A stretch of DNA of 64,000 bases from Polyangium jinanense (GTDB lineage Bacteria > Myxococcota > Polyangia > Polyangiales > Polyangiaceae), in the NCBI RefSeq assembly GCF_028435365.1, contig NZ_JAGTJJ010000013.1, positions 124,001-188,000 on the forward strand. Direction: 5' to 3'. Shown here in pieces: positions 54,894 through 63,118 of the stretch; the first letter of the stretch is position 1; each line of letters begins with the position of its first letter. The notes beneath the pieces were generated by a model, which worked only from the letters and a program-made list of their open reading frames with translations, was not told where the DNA came from and ran no database searches. A program made the position numbers and the translations under genes.

Positions 54894-55013
54894 GAGGGGG
54901 ACGCCTCGCGTCCCCCTCTCGTCCAGGCAAAGCCCGGACGATTCACCCCCCGAGGCGAGCTCGCTGTGCGATCTCGCAGAGCGCCGATCCTTTCGGCGCT
55001 CTCGCAGACGATC
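54894..55013. repeat. Degenerate hairpin cluster related to elements A and B
   Basis: Between the ychF start and the next stop are GAGGGGGACG/CGTCCCCCTC (54894-54903/54909-54918, loop CCTCG), GTCCAGGC-AAA-GCCCGGAC (54921-54939, one mismatch), a TGCGA/TCGCA dyad (54967-54978), and a 10-bp stem AGAGCGCCGA/TCGGCGCTCT (54978-54987/54993-55002, loop TCCTT). The second hairpin resembles H3/H8 of elements A and B in arms and AAA loop. The full eight-hairpin order and the conserved core are absent, so this may be a decayed or different member. Confidence 0.45.
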
Positions 55014-55023
55014 GGAGGACCTT

Positions 55024-55548
55024 TCAGGCCACGTCGCGCCGGTGGAGCCGGTGGCTCCAGAAGCCGAAGAGGGGCTTGCGCGCGATGCGCCCGTTGTGGG
55101 CGAGGCAGATTTGCTCCGCCTCATCGGCTTGGTCCATGTTCTCGACCTCGACCGTGAGGAGCACCTTGCCGGCCTTCACCTCGCGCTCGACGTCCTCGAT
55201 CACGGGATCGGGCTTGCCGGCGCCGGTGAGCCCGCCACCGAGCGCGCCGGCTGCGCCGCCGCCGAGCATGCCGAAGAGCGCGGCGGTGAGCGGACCGGCC
55301 GCGATGAAGCCGAGCGGACCGAGCACGAGCCCGCCGAGGAGGCCGCCGGCGGCGGAGCCGACGAGTGCGCCGGTGGCGACGCCCTCGCGTGCGCTCGTCT
55401 CGGCGAGCGGCACGTCGTGCCGGTTCACCTTGTCGTGATGCAGGAGCACGGTGCACGCCTCGGAAAGCCCGGGCAACGCGCGAACGGCGTGCAGGCACCG
55501 CTCGGCGTCCGTATCGTCGTCGAACAAGGCAAAGAGCACGTGTCGCAT
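55024..55548 (-). CDS. Glycine-rich membrane-inserting stress-like protein
   Basis: A 174-residue protein. The N-terminal 60 residues form a small alpha/beta domain (MRHVLFALFDDDTDAERCLHAVRALPG). The centre is a Gly/Ala-rich hydrophobic stretch (about 65-115: GALVGSAAGGLLGGLVLGPLG and GPLTAALFGMLGGGAAGALGGG) that can form one or two membrane helices or a glycine-zipper. A second alpha/beta piece (VLLTVEVENMDQADEAEQICLAHNG) follows. The layout recalls DUF1269/YflT-type stress proteins. GAGGAG about 7 nt before ATG 55548 supports the start. Function unknown. Confidence 0.6.
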   Translation of the reverse strand: MRHVLFALFDDDTDAERCLHAVRALPGLSEACTVLLHHDKVNRHDVPLAETSAREGVATGALVGSAAGGLLGGLVLGPLGFIAAGPLTAALFGMLGGGAAGALGGGLTGAGKPDPVIEDVEREVKAGKVLLTVEVENMDQADEAEQICLAHNGRIARKPLFGFWSHRLHRRDVA

Positions 55549-55619
55549 GGCATCCTCCTCAGCCGGAGCATCGGTCCGTCGTGCGGGTTCGACAAGCGGA
55601 CGGCGGGCGATTGCTTGGC

Positions 55620-56441
55620 TCAGTCGGTCCGGCCGGACGTGTTCGCGGAGGCCTCGACGGCGTCCATCGCGCGGCGGAAGATGTCTCGCGCGAGGGCGGC
55701 GCTCTCGTTCGAGAGGCCGACGCGCGGAAATGGGTTCAGCTCGATGAAATGGGGGCCGGCTCGATCGATCACGTAATCGATCCCGGCGACCTCGAGCCCG
55801 AAGAGCCGGGCCGCCCGCCGCGCGTGCGTGGCGATGGCCTCGTCTGGCTCCCACGCTTCGAACGAAGCGCCGGGCGCGTTCTTGATCCAGGTGCCCTCAT
55901 TCTGGATCCGCACGCCGAACGCGCGCTCGCCGAGGATCAGCACGCGCACGGATTCTCCCTCGAAAAACGGCTCCGCGCTCGCGATCCCGTCCCATCGCGG
56001 GATGTCCCGCGCCGACCGGATGAGGTACTTCCCCTCCCCTCGATGCTCCTCGCCGATCTTGAGCACGTAAGGAAATGGTAGGAGCGGCTCGCGGGTGAAT
56101 GGGGATTGCACGACGGGATGATCGACGAGCCCCGCGGCGACGCACCGGCCGAGCGCCGCATGACGCAGGGACGCGGCGGAAAGGGCCGCGGGATCGGGCC
56201 AGCAGGGAATCTCGTTTTCCGCGAGGACACGCAGGTTGTGCTGCTCGACGTCCTTGTCGCGGACGTCGGCGAAATACACGACGCCACGGAAATCGTCGGT
56301 CGGGCTCCTCCGGCGGTGCAGGCGGCCGGCGATCACGTCGAAGGTGATCGCGGAGAGCACGGGGGCCCAGGTCGGCCGCTCTTTCAGGAGCGGCAGCGTG
56401 GCGGCGGGCTCACCGGTGAGGAAGAGGAAACGCGGCTGCAT
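55620..56441 (-). CDS. ATP-grasp (RimK-like) ligase
   Basis: A 273-residue ATP-grasp-like protein. The N-terminal part (MQPRFLFLTGEPAATLPLLKERPTWAPVLSAITFDV) resembles a pre-ATP-grasp fold. The ATP site is suggested by FPYVLKIGEEHRGEGKYLI and EPFFEGESVRVLILGERAFGV, and the metal site by DYVIDRAGPHFIELNPFPRVG, with the conserved Glu/Asn. Such enzymes join a carboxylate to an amine or thiol, and many modify peptides. Catalytic residues look intact. ATG 56441 is the first start consistent with the fold. It is divergent from two uncharacterised genes at 56541-57781, 99 nt apart, suggesting a shared pathway. Substrate unknown. Confidence 0.75.
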   Translation of the reverse strand: MQPRFLFLTGEPAATLPLLKERPTWAPVLSAITFDVIAGRLHRRRSPTDDFRGVVYFADVRDKDVEQHNLRVLAENEIPCWPDPAALSAASLRHAALGRCVAAGLVDHPVVQSPFTREPLLPFPYVLKIGEEHRGEGKYLIRSARDIPRWDGIASAEPFFEGESVRVLILGERAFGVRIQNEGTWIKNAPGASFEAWEPDEAIATHARRAARLFGLEVAGIDYVIDRAGPHFIELNPFPRVGLSNESAALARDIFRRAMDAVEASANTSGRTD

Positions 56442-56493
56442 GATCAGAGACACGCTGGCCCAGAGGACGATTGCACGGCGCGACGATACCGGT

Positions 56494-56522
56494 GTCCTTT
56501 GCATCGTCAAGGTGTTAAGGAC
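56494..56522. promoter_or_regulatory. Inverted repeat in the ATP-grasp/orphan divergent promoter
   Basis: GTCCTT (56494-56499) and AAGGAC (56517-56522) are perfect 6-bp arms 17 nt apart, in the 99-nt region between the divergent genes. The right arm lies 18 nt before the GTG start at 56541. A regulator bound here could control both directions. Confidence 0.4.
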
Positions 56523-56540
56523 GCAAAGGAGGAGGTCATC

Positions 56541-57239
56541 GTGAGAGACGACCCGCTCTGGACCGGCGCGCTGTTGCTCTTTCCCCGACGCATCGCCGAG
56601 AACCTCGCGCGCGTCGAGCAAGCCGGCCTCGTCCCGCGCGCGCCGAACCTCGTGCAGGTCTCGCTCGGCGTGATTCGTATGTGGGTGCGCCTCGTAAAGC
56701 GGCCCGAGACCATCGGCACCTGCACCGCACACCACGTGCGCCCCACGTTCCGCGCGCGCCTCCTCGCGTATCGCCCGCTCCGCTTCCCCTTCCTTTTGCG
56801 AGAGCGCGCGATCGCCCCGCTCGATTTCTCCGGCCTGGCGAGCTCACGCGAGCGCATCCTCCGCCACCTGCTCGGCGCGCACCACGACGTGAACCAGTTC
56901 GCCTACGATCTCGAGATCCTCGCCCTTCACCCGGGCGGGCTCGAAGAGCTTCACGAGCGCGCGCGGCGCGTGGTCGAGGGCGAGGATCCGCGCGCCGAAT
57001 GGCTGCGGGATCTCGTGGTGTTCGAGGGGTACCACGAGAATCTCCTCGCCGCGGCGGAGCACGCGCGCGCGCACGGCGTGCGCCTCGCGCCGCACGAGGC
57101 CGACGATCCCGACATCTCGTTCACTGGATACATGCGCTGGTGCGCGCGTTTGCCCGCGACCTGGCGCGAGGCGATCCCGGCGCTCCTCTGCGGCGACATC
57201 GATCTGGGCGCGTACCGATACGAAGCGGTGATGGCATGA
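56541..57239 (+). CDS. Uncharacterised protein beside the ATP-grasp gene
   Basis: A 232-residue soluble protein with no signal peptide. It is Arg/Leu-rich and largely helical (DPLWTGALLLFPRRIAENLARVEQAGLVPRAP; EGLHPGG-like loops). Distinctive segments are WVRLVKRPETIGTC, CTAHHVRPTFRARLLAYRPLRFPFLL, LLGAHHDVNQFAYDLEILALHPGGLEEL and DPDISFTGYMRWCARLP. Three His-rich spots (TAHHVRP, GAHHDVNQF, GYHENLL) could bind a metal, but this is only a pattern. The GTG at 56541 has AAGGAGGAGG about 6 nt upstream. Its stop overlaps the next start by 4 nt, so the two proteins are made together. No family recognised. Confidence 0.7.
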   Translation: MRDDPLWTGALLLFPRRIAENLARVEQAGLVPRAPNLVQVSLGVIRMWVRLVKRPETIGTCTAHHVRPTFRARLLAYRPLRFPFLLRERAIAPLDFSGLASSRERILRHLLGAHHDVNQFAYDLEILALHPGGLEELHERARRVVEGEDPRAEWLRDLVVFEGYHENLLAAAEHARAHGVRLAPHEADDPDISFTGYMRWCARLPATWREAIPALLCGDIDLGAYRYEAVMA

Positions 57240-57781
57240 ACACGCAAGACTTCCTCACGCTCTCGCACGCCGATCTCCGATCCCTGCTGGAGCAGGGTCA
57301 CGCGATCGATCCGAGCGCGCTCGACGACAGCGAATACCGCGGCGTCTCGCTCGGGCTCCCCGCGCCGATCGTCGCGATCACGTGGCTCACGTTCCGGAAA
57401 ACCTTCCACCGCGATCCAAGGACGGGCGCGCTGCGCGGATGGAACGTCCGCATGCAGCAGGCAGGGCTCGACGGCCCGCGCGAGCCCATGCGCGACGCCG
57501 AGGGCAAACCTCGATGTTTTGGCTTTTACGAGGTACGCGACGGGCGCGCGTACGACATGCCCGTCGCCGCGCGGCACGGCCTGGTGATCGATTACAACCA
57601 CAGCAGCGAGAATCCTCGCCTCGATCCGATTCGCCTCGGGCGGGATCCGCTGGTCTCTCTCGACGAGGGGCGCGTGGATCGCCTGCTCGGCTGGACGTAC
57701 CTCGATCTCGGCCTCGCCCGGGTGGGCACGCCGAGTTATTTCCTGCTCGAACGAGAGGGGCCGCTGTCGTACGTGCCCTGA
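57236..57781 (+). CDS. Uncharacterised protein coupled to the preceding gene
   Basis: A 181-residue protein read from ATG 57236, inside the ATGA overlap with the upstream stop. The sequence has a compact alpha/beta look: MNTQDFLTLSHADLRSLLEQG, then YRGVSLGLPAPIVAITWLTFRKTF, GWNVRMQQAGLDG, CFGFYEVRDGRAYDMPV, GLVIDYNHSSENPRLDP, LLGWTYLDLGLARVGTPSYFLLEREG. The many aromatic and Gly turns suggest a beta-rich small-molecule-binding fold, but no family is recognised. Translational coupling implies a complex or a joint pathway with its neighbour. It ends 8 nt before the convergent gene. Confidence 0.7.
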   Translation: MNTQDFLTLSHADLRSLLEQGHAIDPSALDDSEYRGVSLGLPAPIVAITWLTFRKTFHRDPRTGALRGWNVRMQQAGLDGPREPMRDAEGKPRCFGFYEVRDGRAYDMPVAARHGLVIDYNHSSENPRLDPIRLGRDPLVSLDEGRVDRLLGWTYLDLGLARVGTPSYFLLEREGPLSYVP

Positions 57782-57789
57782 GGGCGAGC

Positions 57790-58422
57790 TCAGCGGAAAA
57801 GCCGGGCGAGCCCATAATCGCCCCCGCCGCCCCCCGCGCCGCCCACCCGCGCGTTGCCGGCGAAGGAGACCGTCTCTCCGTTGGGCGTCTGCGAAGCGAC
57901 GCTGTCGACGTTGGCCCCCTGGCGGGAAAGGACGCTCGCGTCATCGCGGGGGAAAACCGTCTGCACGTGCAGACGGCGGATGAGATGCCCGTGCAGGCGG
58001 ATGACGGCCGTGATGCTCCGGCAATCCGCCTCGACGTGCAGGAGACCAAAGAGCGGGTTTTGTTCGTAGACACGCATCCGCGTGGCGTGCAAGGCCGCGA
58101 CGTGGATCGCCGCACCTTGCCATTGCCCGTTCTGGAGCCTGCGCATCGCATACCGGCCGGCCGCGGAGCCGATGGCGAGGTAGAGGCCCGTCACCGCGTC
58201 GTCCTCGTCGATGAACACGGAGTGCGCTTCACGAGCGACGTAGCCGGCTTCGCGGTCGAACCGCCCTTCGTCGCCGCCGTCGATGTGCTCCTCCGCGTGG
58301 CCGGCTGGCCCCGCGTTGCCAGCCACGAAGTACGAGTCCCGGAGCAGGGTCCGCACCTCGCCACGGGTCAGGGGGTTGCGGGGGTCGTACGATTGCATGA
58401 CGCGTTCGATGGTGACAGACAT
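57790..58422 (-). CDS. Uncharacterised protein
   Basis: A 210-residue protein starting MSVTIERVMQSYDPRNPLTRGEVRTLLRDSY, without a signal peptide. The middle has acidic and His-containing stretches (HAEEHIDGGDEGRF; GYVAREAHSVFIDEDDAVTGLYLAIGSAAGRYAM) and a beta-rich segment (QGAAIHVAALHATRMRVYEQ). The C-terminus is Gly-rich (NARVGGAGGGGGDYGLARLF). No family was recognised. GGAG about 10 nt before ATG 58422 supports the start. It is convergent with the orphan pair and divergent from the SGNH gene. Confidence 0.6.
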   Translation of the reverse strand: MSVTIERVMQSYDPRNPLTRGEVRTLLRDSYFVAGNAGPAGHAEEHIDGGDEGRFDREAGYVAREAHSVFIDEDDAVTGLYLAIGSAAGRYAMRRLQNGQWQGAAIHVAALHATRMRVYEQNPLFGLLHVEADCRSITAVIRLHGHLIRRLHVQTVFPRDDASVLSRQGANVDSVASQTPNGETVSFAGNARVGGAGGGGGDYGLARLFR

Positions 58423-58558
58423 GGGCAGAATTCTCCGGCTCGTGTGGTGAAGGCCAATGCTCACGAATACCTCAAAAGGGGTGAGCGCCGCAACAAGAAA
58501 GTCGTGATCCGACGCGGGGCCCCCGCCGACCTTGCGCTCCCGTGAAGGAAGTGCGACC

Positions 58559-59467
58559 GTGGCGCCGCGGCCCATTCCCCTGGGCCCCCGGCGGCTCGCC
58601 TCTCGCGTGCGTACGTCCCTCCACCTCGTCCTCGCATTCTCTTGCTTGCTCGGGCTCTCCGCGGCTGCATGGCTCCTCCTTCGCCGCCCCCCCGCGCCCA
58701 CCCCACCGCTGCCCCCCCCAGAAGCCTCCACCGCCGCGTCGTCCCCTCTGCCGCCGCCTCCGCCCATTGTTTACCCCACGCCATTCTCCGTACCGACCGC
58801 CGCTCTCCCGCCCCGCGAGGCACTCCCGCCGGACACACTCCGCCTTCTCGTCGTCGGCGACTCGGTGGCGAGCTTCCTCGGCATGGCATTGCGGTATCGG
58901 CAGGACGAGGCCGGCGCGTTCGTCGCCGTTCGTGGGGTCGGCAGTTGCTCCATTTTCGAGGCCAAGATACGCATCGAGAACGGAAAACCCGTGCGGGGAA
59001 CGAGCTGCTCGGAGCACTGGATCGAGGACGCCGCCGAGCTCCACCCCGACATGACGCTCCTCGTCATGGGTGGCGCCTTCTTCAATGAAAAGGCCTGCGA
59101 ACCGGCCTGGCAGGACGCGTACGAAAAGCGCATCTTCACACTGGCCGACGGAATGGGCACGAACGCGGGTCGCATCGTGCTGACGCGGGTCCCGTATCCG
59201 ATCAAGGACTGGCGTTACGGAAATGTCCCGGCCCGCGTCGATTGCCTCAACGGTATGCTCGAGCGCGCCGCCCGAAAGCGTGGATGGCCCGTCCTCGATT
59301 TGATGGGGCACGTCTGCCCGACGCCCGCTTGCCGTGTCGAGAGCGAGGGCAAGCCCATCCGGCCCGACGGCCTGCATTTCGACGGTGCGGGCGCCGAGGA
59401 GACCGCGCGATGGGTCCTCGGCGAGCTCGAACGTTTTGCGCGTGAAGAGAAAGACGCGGGATTTTGA
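58559..59467 (+). CDS. Membrane-anchored SGNH-hydrolase-like protein
   Basis: A 302-residue protein. Residues about 18-42 form a signal anchor (LHLVLAFSCLLGLSAAAWLLL), then a Pro-rich linker. The SGNH domain starts LRLLVVGDSVASFLGMAL (nucleophile Ser in GDS) and ends with the Asp-His block RPDGLHFDGAGAEETARW. The Gly and Asn blocks are less clear (LVMGGAF). Such domains often act as O-acetyl esterases or acetyltransferases on cell-envelope polysaccharides and occur as C-terminal halves of acyltransferase-3 proteins; here it is alone. GTG 58559 has AAGGAAG 7 nt upstream. It is convergent with the SUMF1-like gene (6-nt gap). Confidence 0.78.
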   Translation: MAPRPIPLGPRRLASRVRTSLHLVLAFSCLLGLSAAAWLLLRRPPAPTPPLPPPEASTAASSPLPPPPPIVYPTPFSVPTAALPPREALPPDTLRLLVVGDSVASFLGMALRYRQDEAGAFVAVRGVGSCSIFEAKIRIENGKPVRGTSCSEHWIEDAAELHPDMTLLVMGGAFFNEKACEPAWQDAYEKRIFTLADGMGTNAGRIVLTRVPYPIKDWRYGNVPARVDCLNGMLERAARKRGWPVLDLMGHVCPTPACRVESEGKPIRPDGLHFDGAGAEETARWVLGELERFAREEKDAGF

Positions 59468-59473
59468 TTGGCG

Positions 59474-60454
59474 TCAGGGCGTACTGGGCGCGCTGATGGC
59501 GCAGCGGACCCCGAGGAAGCCGCAGCGGTACGTCGTCTTGAACACGGCCGTCTTCCCCGCCTTGACCTCGTCCCCACTGTCGCGCCAGCTCCCGCCGCGG
59601 CCGAAGCGGGCCGAGCTCACGACATCGTTGCCCGTGGTGGTCCACTGGAAGACGTTGCCCGCGAGATCGAGCACCCCTTGCGGGCTCGCGCCGGCGGGGA
59701 AGCTCCCGATCGGACAGGGGCCGTCGCGCTTCGTTTTTCCGGACCAGCAGAGCTGCTCGGCGGGCGGCTCGTTCCCCCACGGATACGTAAAACCTTCCGG
59801 ACCGCCGCGCGCCGCCCACTCCCATTCTTCGCCGCTGGGAAGGCGCTTGTTTTGCGCTTTGCAATAGTCGGTGGCCTGCACGAAATCGATGCAGATCATC
59901 GGCAGGTTCCCTTTCCCTTCCACGCCGTACGTCGAGGGATCACAAACCTTGACGGCGCCGTCGTTGCACTTCTTCGATTGCACGCACGCCGCATATTGAT
60001 CCGTCGTGGCCAGGTTCACGTCAAGGCAATAATCCTTCACGGTCACCTGGGCCTTGATCGCGGCGAGCTTGAAGCTGCCGCCCTTGATGCGGACCATCCC
60101 GGCCGGACAGCCGCCCGTGTCCGGCACGCTCGCGGGAGCGGGCGTCGTTGCCGCCGGCGCCGCGGTCGTTGCCGGCGCCGCGCTGGCCACGGGGCCCGCC
60201 GTGTTGTCCGGCGCGGCTGTGGTGGCGGCAGCACTCGGCGCCGGCTCGGCCTTTGCCGAGGGCGTCGCGGCCGGCGCCGCGGGTTGGTCGGCGTTTGCCG
60301 CGACATTCGAGGGCCCCGCGGGCGGCGGCTCACCCGCGCCGCCGCAGGCGCTCACGGAGGCCAAGAGACACGCGGTCACCCACGCGAACGGGGCCATGGC
60401 GACCGCCCCCGCGTGCGCCCCGTGTAATGCGTTCGTCCATCGTTTCACCGACAT
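59474..60454 (-). CDS. Formylglycine-generating-enzyme-like (SUMF1) lipoprotein
   Basis: A 326-residue lipoprotein. Signal ends LLASVSAC, followed by an Ala/Pro/Thr linker to about residue 113. The FGE-sulfatase domain shows GCPAGMVRIKGGSF at its start, YCLDVNLATTDQYAACV, ICIDFVQATDYCKAQNKRLPSGEEWEWAARGG, PWGNEPP, LDLAGNVFQWTTTG, RGGSW and FLGVRCA at the end. These are the standard SUMF1 blocks. The copper-binding Cys pair of true formylglycine enzymes is not clearly present (only GVRCA), so it is more likely a structural SUMF1-fold protein than an active converter. GGAGG before ATG 60454 supports the start. It is third in a leftward operon. Confidence 0.82.
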   Translation of the reverse strand: MSVKRWTNALHGAHAGAVAMAPFAWVTACLLASVSACGGAGEPPPAGPSNVAANADQPAAPAATPSAKAEPAPSAAATTAAPDNTAGPVASAAPATTAAPAATTPAPASVPDTGGCPAGMVRIKGGSFKLAAIKAQVTVKDYCLDVNLATTDQYAACVQSKKCNDGAVKVCDPSTYGVEGKGNLPMICIDFVQATDYCKAQNKRLPSGEEWEWAARGGPEGFTYPWGNEPPAEQLCWSGKTKRDGPCPIGSFPAGASPQGVLDLAGNVFQWTTTGNDVVSSARFGRGGSWRDSGDEVKAGKTAVFKTTYRCGFLGVRCAISAPSTP

Positions 60455-60479
60455 CGTTTCGCCTCCGCGTCTCCGTCGT

Positions 60480-60998
60480 TCACATCGCCGTCACGGTGGG
60501 TGCCGCGCGATCTTCCAGCCAATGCTCTTGAATGACCAGCGAGGGTTTCGCCTTGAACACCCCCGCCGCGTCGACCCCGCCCGTCCAGATTTGCACCACG
60601 CGGCGATCACCACGCCGCATCGGAAATTGCACCTCGCCGCCCTGCCGCTCGTCGCGATCGATCCAGAACGAGACCTCGGCCGCGTCCCCGCCGAGCACCA
60701 CCATCGCATGCGGCTTCGTCCCGAGGCATCGCACCTTGAGCCATTCCCGCACGCGATACGCCGTGCAAGGCGCCGCGGCGGGGCCCGTGCGCGTCAGCCG
60801 GACCTTCGTCGCTTTGGCCCATTCATCGAACGTGGGCGCTTTCGTCTTTTCCGTACCCGGCGGATCCACTTCGAGCGAAACCGCATCCCCCGGCGCCGCC
60901 GCCGAAGCGGACGCGGCGGGCGGGGCTTGTGCCGGGGCCGGCGAGGACGCGGTCGCCGCCGCCACGAGCGCGAGAATGGGGAGGGGGATGGCTCTCAT
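60480..60998 (-). CDS. Secreted small protein of unknown function
   Basis: A 172-residue exported protein (signal MRAIPLPILALVAAATASSPAPA). The mature part has an Ala/Pro linker, then a beta-rich domain: DEWAKATKVRLTRTGPAAAPCTAYRVREWLKVRCLGTKPHAM, VVLGGDAAEVSFWIDRDERQGGEVQFPMRRGDRRVVQIWTG. Two cysteines could pair. No family was recognised. Its start overlaps the stop of the MauG-like gene by 4 nt, and 25 nt separates it from the SUMF1-like gene, so it is the middle member of a three-gene exported set and could be their partner or substrate. Confidence 0.7.
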   Translation of the reverse strand: MRAIPLPILALVAAATASSPAPAQAPPAASASAAAPGDAVSLEVDPPGTEKTKAPTFDEWAKATKVRLTRTGPAAAPCTAYRVREWLKVRCLGTKPHAMVVLGGDAAEVSFWIDRDERQGGEVQFPMRRGDRRVVQIWTGGVDAAGVFKAKPSLVIQEHWLEDRAAPTVTAM

Positions 60999-63118
60999 AA
61001 CGTGCGCAAGAACGCGGCAAGCGCGTCTCGCTCTTCCCTCGAGAGTTGATTCGTCTTTCCCATGCGATCGTTGTTCTTCGCGATGAGCTCGTCCAGCGTC
61101 GCCGCGCTCCCGTCGTGCAGGTACGGCGCCCGACCTTCGAGGTACAGGAGCGAGGGGACGCGGAGCTCACCGGTCTTCAATTCATCGAAATTGGACCGGC
61201 GCGTGAGCCTCGGCAGCGGATAGACCTGCCGATCCGTGTACTCCGTCTCGGGGACGTGGCAACGAGCGCATTGCACCGCGTCCTTCATGAAAACCTCTTT
61301 TCCGCGCTGCTCGACCGCATCGAGCGCGCGCTGTTCGCGCGGCGGCGGCCGGAGGCCCGCCCGCACGAACGCGGCGATGCGCATGGCGCGCGCGTCGAGG
61401 TTCTGCGGCTCGTGCTTCGGCACGCCTCCCCACCGATGCAGGCCGAAGCCCGCGCGCAGCCGCGCCATGAGATCGGGGCTCTCGCCGACCCAGCCGTACG
61501 GACCGGGCGATTTTACGCGACCCGCGAGCATCGGCGTCCGGCGCGGTATGCCGCGCACCCGATCGGTCTCGGGCACGTTCTCGGCCGAACCGACGAAATT
61601 CACGTTCGTCCCGTCCTCGGTATTGAATTTCGCCTCGTGCCACACGTGCCCATCGTCGCGCCCCTCCGGATGGCAGCCGGCGCAACCGAGGCCTCCGCTC
61701 ATCAAACGGTCCGTGGCATTGTAAAAGAGCCGGCGGCCAAGGGCCGCGTCGCCGCCGAGCGGATCCTCCGCGAGACGAACGAGCGTCGGCGCGGGCGGCT
61801 TATCGCTATGCAACGCGCCGCGCGACGGGTGCGGCGCGAGCGGAATGGCGACGAGATCGTACGTCGCGCCGCAAAAGACGAACGCCGTCGCCTCGTCCTC
61901 CGAAAGCACGATCCCTGCGGGCGCCCCGCCCCGATTCGCGATTCCCAGCGCGGGATCCCGTTCGCTCCCCACCTCGTAGGTGGCGACGACGGAGAGGGTC
62001 GGATCGACCGCGAGCGCGTCGAGCTCCACCAGCCGATCGTCGCCTTCGCCCGCGACGAGCAGCGTGTCGGTGCGGCTCCGATACACGATGGCGCGCGGCT
62101 GCGTGAGGGGAGCGAGGCTCGTGCCGGGGATTTGCAGCTCGGGCGCCGGCCCCTCCCCCACGGCCCGAATCAGCGTGGTGTGCTCGCGATGGAGCGGCGC
62201 GAGGGGTTTGTCCGAGCCCGTGACGAGCACATCGACCGTGGCCGCCCCGAACCACGCAATCTCCCCCAGTGCGCCGAGCGCGTGCCGCGGCGCGAAAAGC
62301 AGGCTCTCGTCGGGAGAAAACGCGAGCGCATACCCGAGCGACGCATTGAGCGTCTTCCCCACGGGCGTGCGCAACGGCGAAGGAGGCAGATCGACGCGCC
62401 GGACCGTGGGCGTGCTGCTCCCGAGCTCGTCGATCCGGGTGAGCGGCCCGCCGGTGAGATGCGAGATGTACGCGGATTGCCCGTCCTTCCGAAGCGCGAT
62501 GCCCCGCGGCTCCCGAGCGACGTCGACCGTCCAGCGAACCTCGTGGCTACGCAGATCGACAGCGCTGATCTTGTGCGTCCAGGCGCTCGTCACGATCGCG
62601 AGTGATTGATCCGCCGTCACCGCGAGCCCCCACGCATCGGCCGGGAGTTTTACGCGCGATGTCTCGGCGAGCGACCCGCCGGGCTCGGCGCGGAACTCCA
62701 CGAGCAGCCCCGGATCGCGAATGGTCACGAGCACACGCCCGGGCAAGGTCACGACCTGCGCGGGCGGCCCCGGCATGGGAAGCGCCGTGCCGGTCCCCGC
62801 CGGCGACAAGGGCAAGGCCACGCGCCGGAGCACGTTGTGATCCTCGTCCGCGACGTAGAGCGCGTCCTCGCCCACGCCACGCGCGAGCACGGCGCCTTGA
62901 CGCGGGCCGATCGACGCGACGTTCGCGGCGGGAGGCGGCGTCGTCGCGGAAGGAGCGGATGCGACCGAGGCCGACGGCAACGCAGCGCCCGCATCGACGG
63001 CGGCCTGGTCCGAGCCCGAGCAGGTGCAGCCGCTGCCGAGGCCGAGGGCCCCGCCGAGCGCTATGCAGGCGAGGGCGAAGCGTGAGCCGAGAGATCCGAC
63101 GCGGAGCAGGGTAGGCAC
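60995..63118 (-). CDS. Propeller plus MauG-like di-haem cytochrome lipoprotein
   Basis: A 707-residue surface lipoprotein. Signal and lipobox: LGGALGLGSGC. Residues about 65-460 look like a YncE-type beta-propeller (LYVADEDHNVLRRVALPL; AWGLAVTADQSLAIVTSAW; YALAFSPDESLLFAPRHALG; GIVLSEDEATAFVFC). Residues about 465-707 are a MauG/cytochrome c peroxidase-like module with two haem sites: CAGCH at 479-483 and CARCH at 617-621, and a C-terminal SLLYLEGRAPYLHDGSAATL with the usual distal-ligand region. MauG-like enzymes oxidise proteins or peroxide. It is first in an operon with a small secreted protein and a SUMF1-like protein. Confidence 0.85.
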   Translation of the reverse strand: MPTLLRVGSLGSRFALACIALGGALGLGSGCTCSGSDQAAVDAGAALPSASVASAPSATTPPPAANVASIGPRQGAVLARGVGEDALYVADEDHNVLRRVALPLSPAGTGTALPMPGPPAQVVTLPGRVLVTIRDPGLLVEFRAEPGGSLAETSRVKLPADAWGLAVTADQSLAIVTSAWTHKISAVDLRSHEVRWTVDVAREPRGIALRKDGQSAYISHLTGGPLTRIDELGSSTPTVRRVDLPPSPLRTPVGKTLNASLGYALAFSPDESLLFAPRHALGALGEIAWFGAATVDVLVTGSDKPLAPLHREHTTLIRAVGEGPAPELQIPGTSLAPLTQPRAIVYRSRTDTLLVAGEGDDRLVELDALAVDPTLSVVATYEVGSERDPALGIANRGGAPAGIVLSEDEATAFVFCGATYDLVAIPLAPHPSRGALHSDKPPAPTLVRLAEDPLGGDAALGRRLFYNATDRLMSGGLGCAGCHPEGRDDGHVWHEAKFNTEDGTNVNFVGSAENVPETDRVRGIPRRTPMLAGRVKSPGPYGWVGESPDLMARLRAGFGLHRWGGVPKHEPQNLDARAMRIAAFVRAGLRPPPREQRALDAVEQRGKEVFMKDAVQCARCHVPETEYTDRQVYPLPRLTRRSNFDELKTGELRVPSLLYLEGRAPYLHDGSAATLDELIAKNNDRMGKTNQLSREERDALAAFLRTL

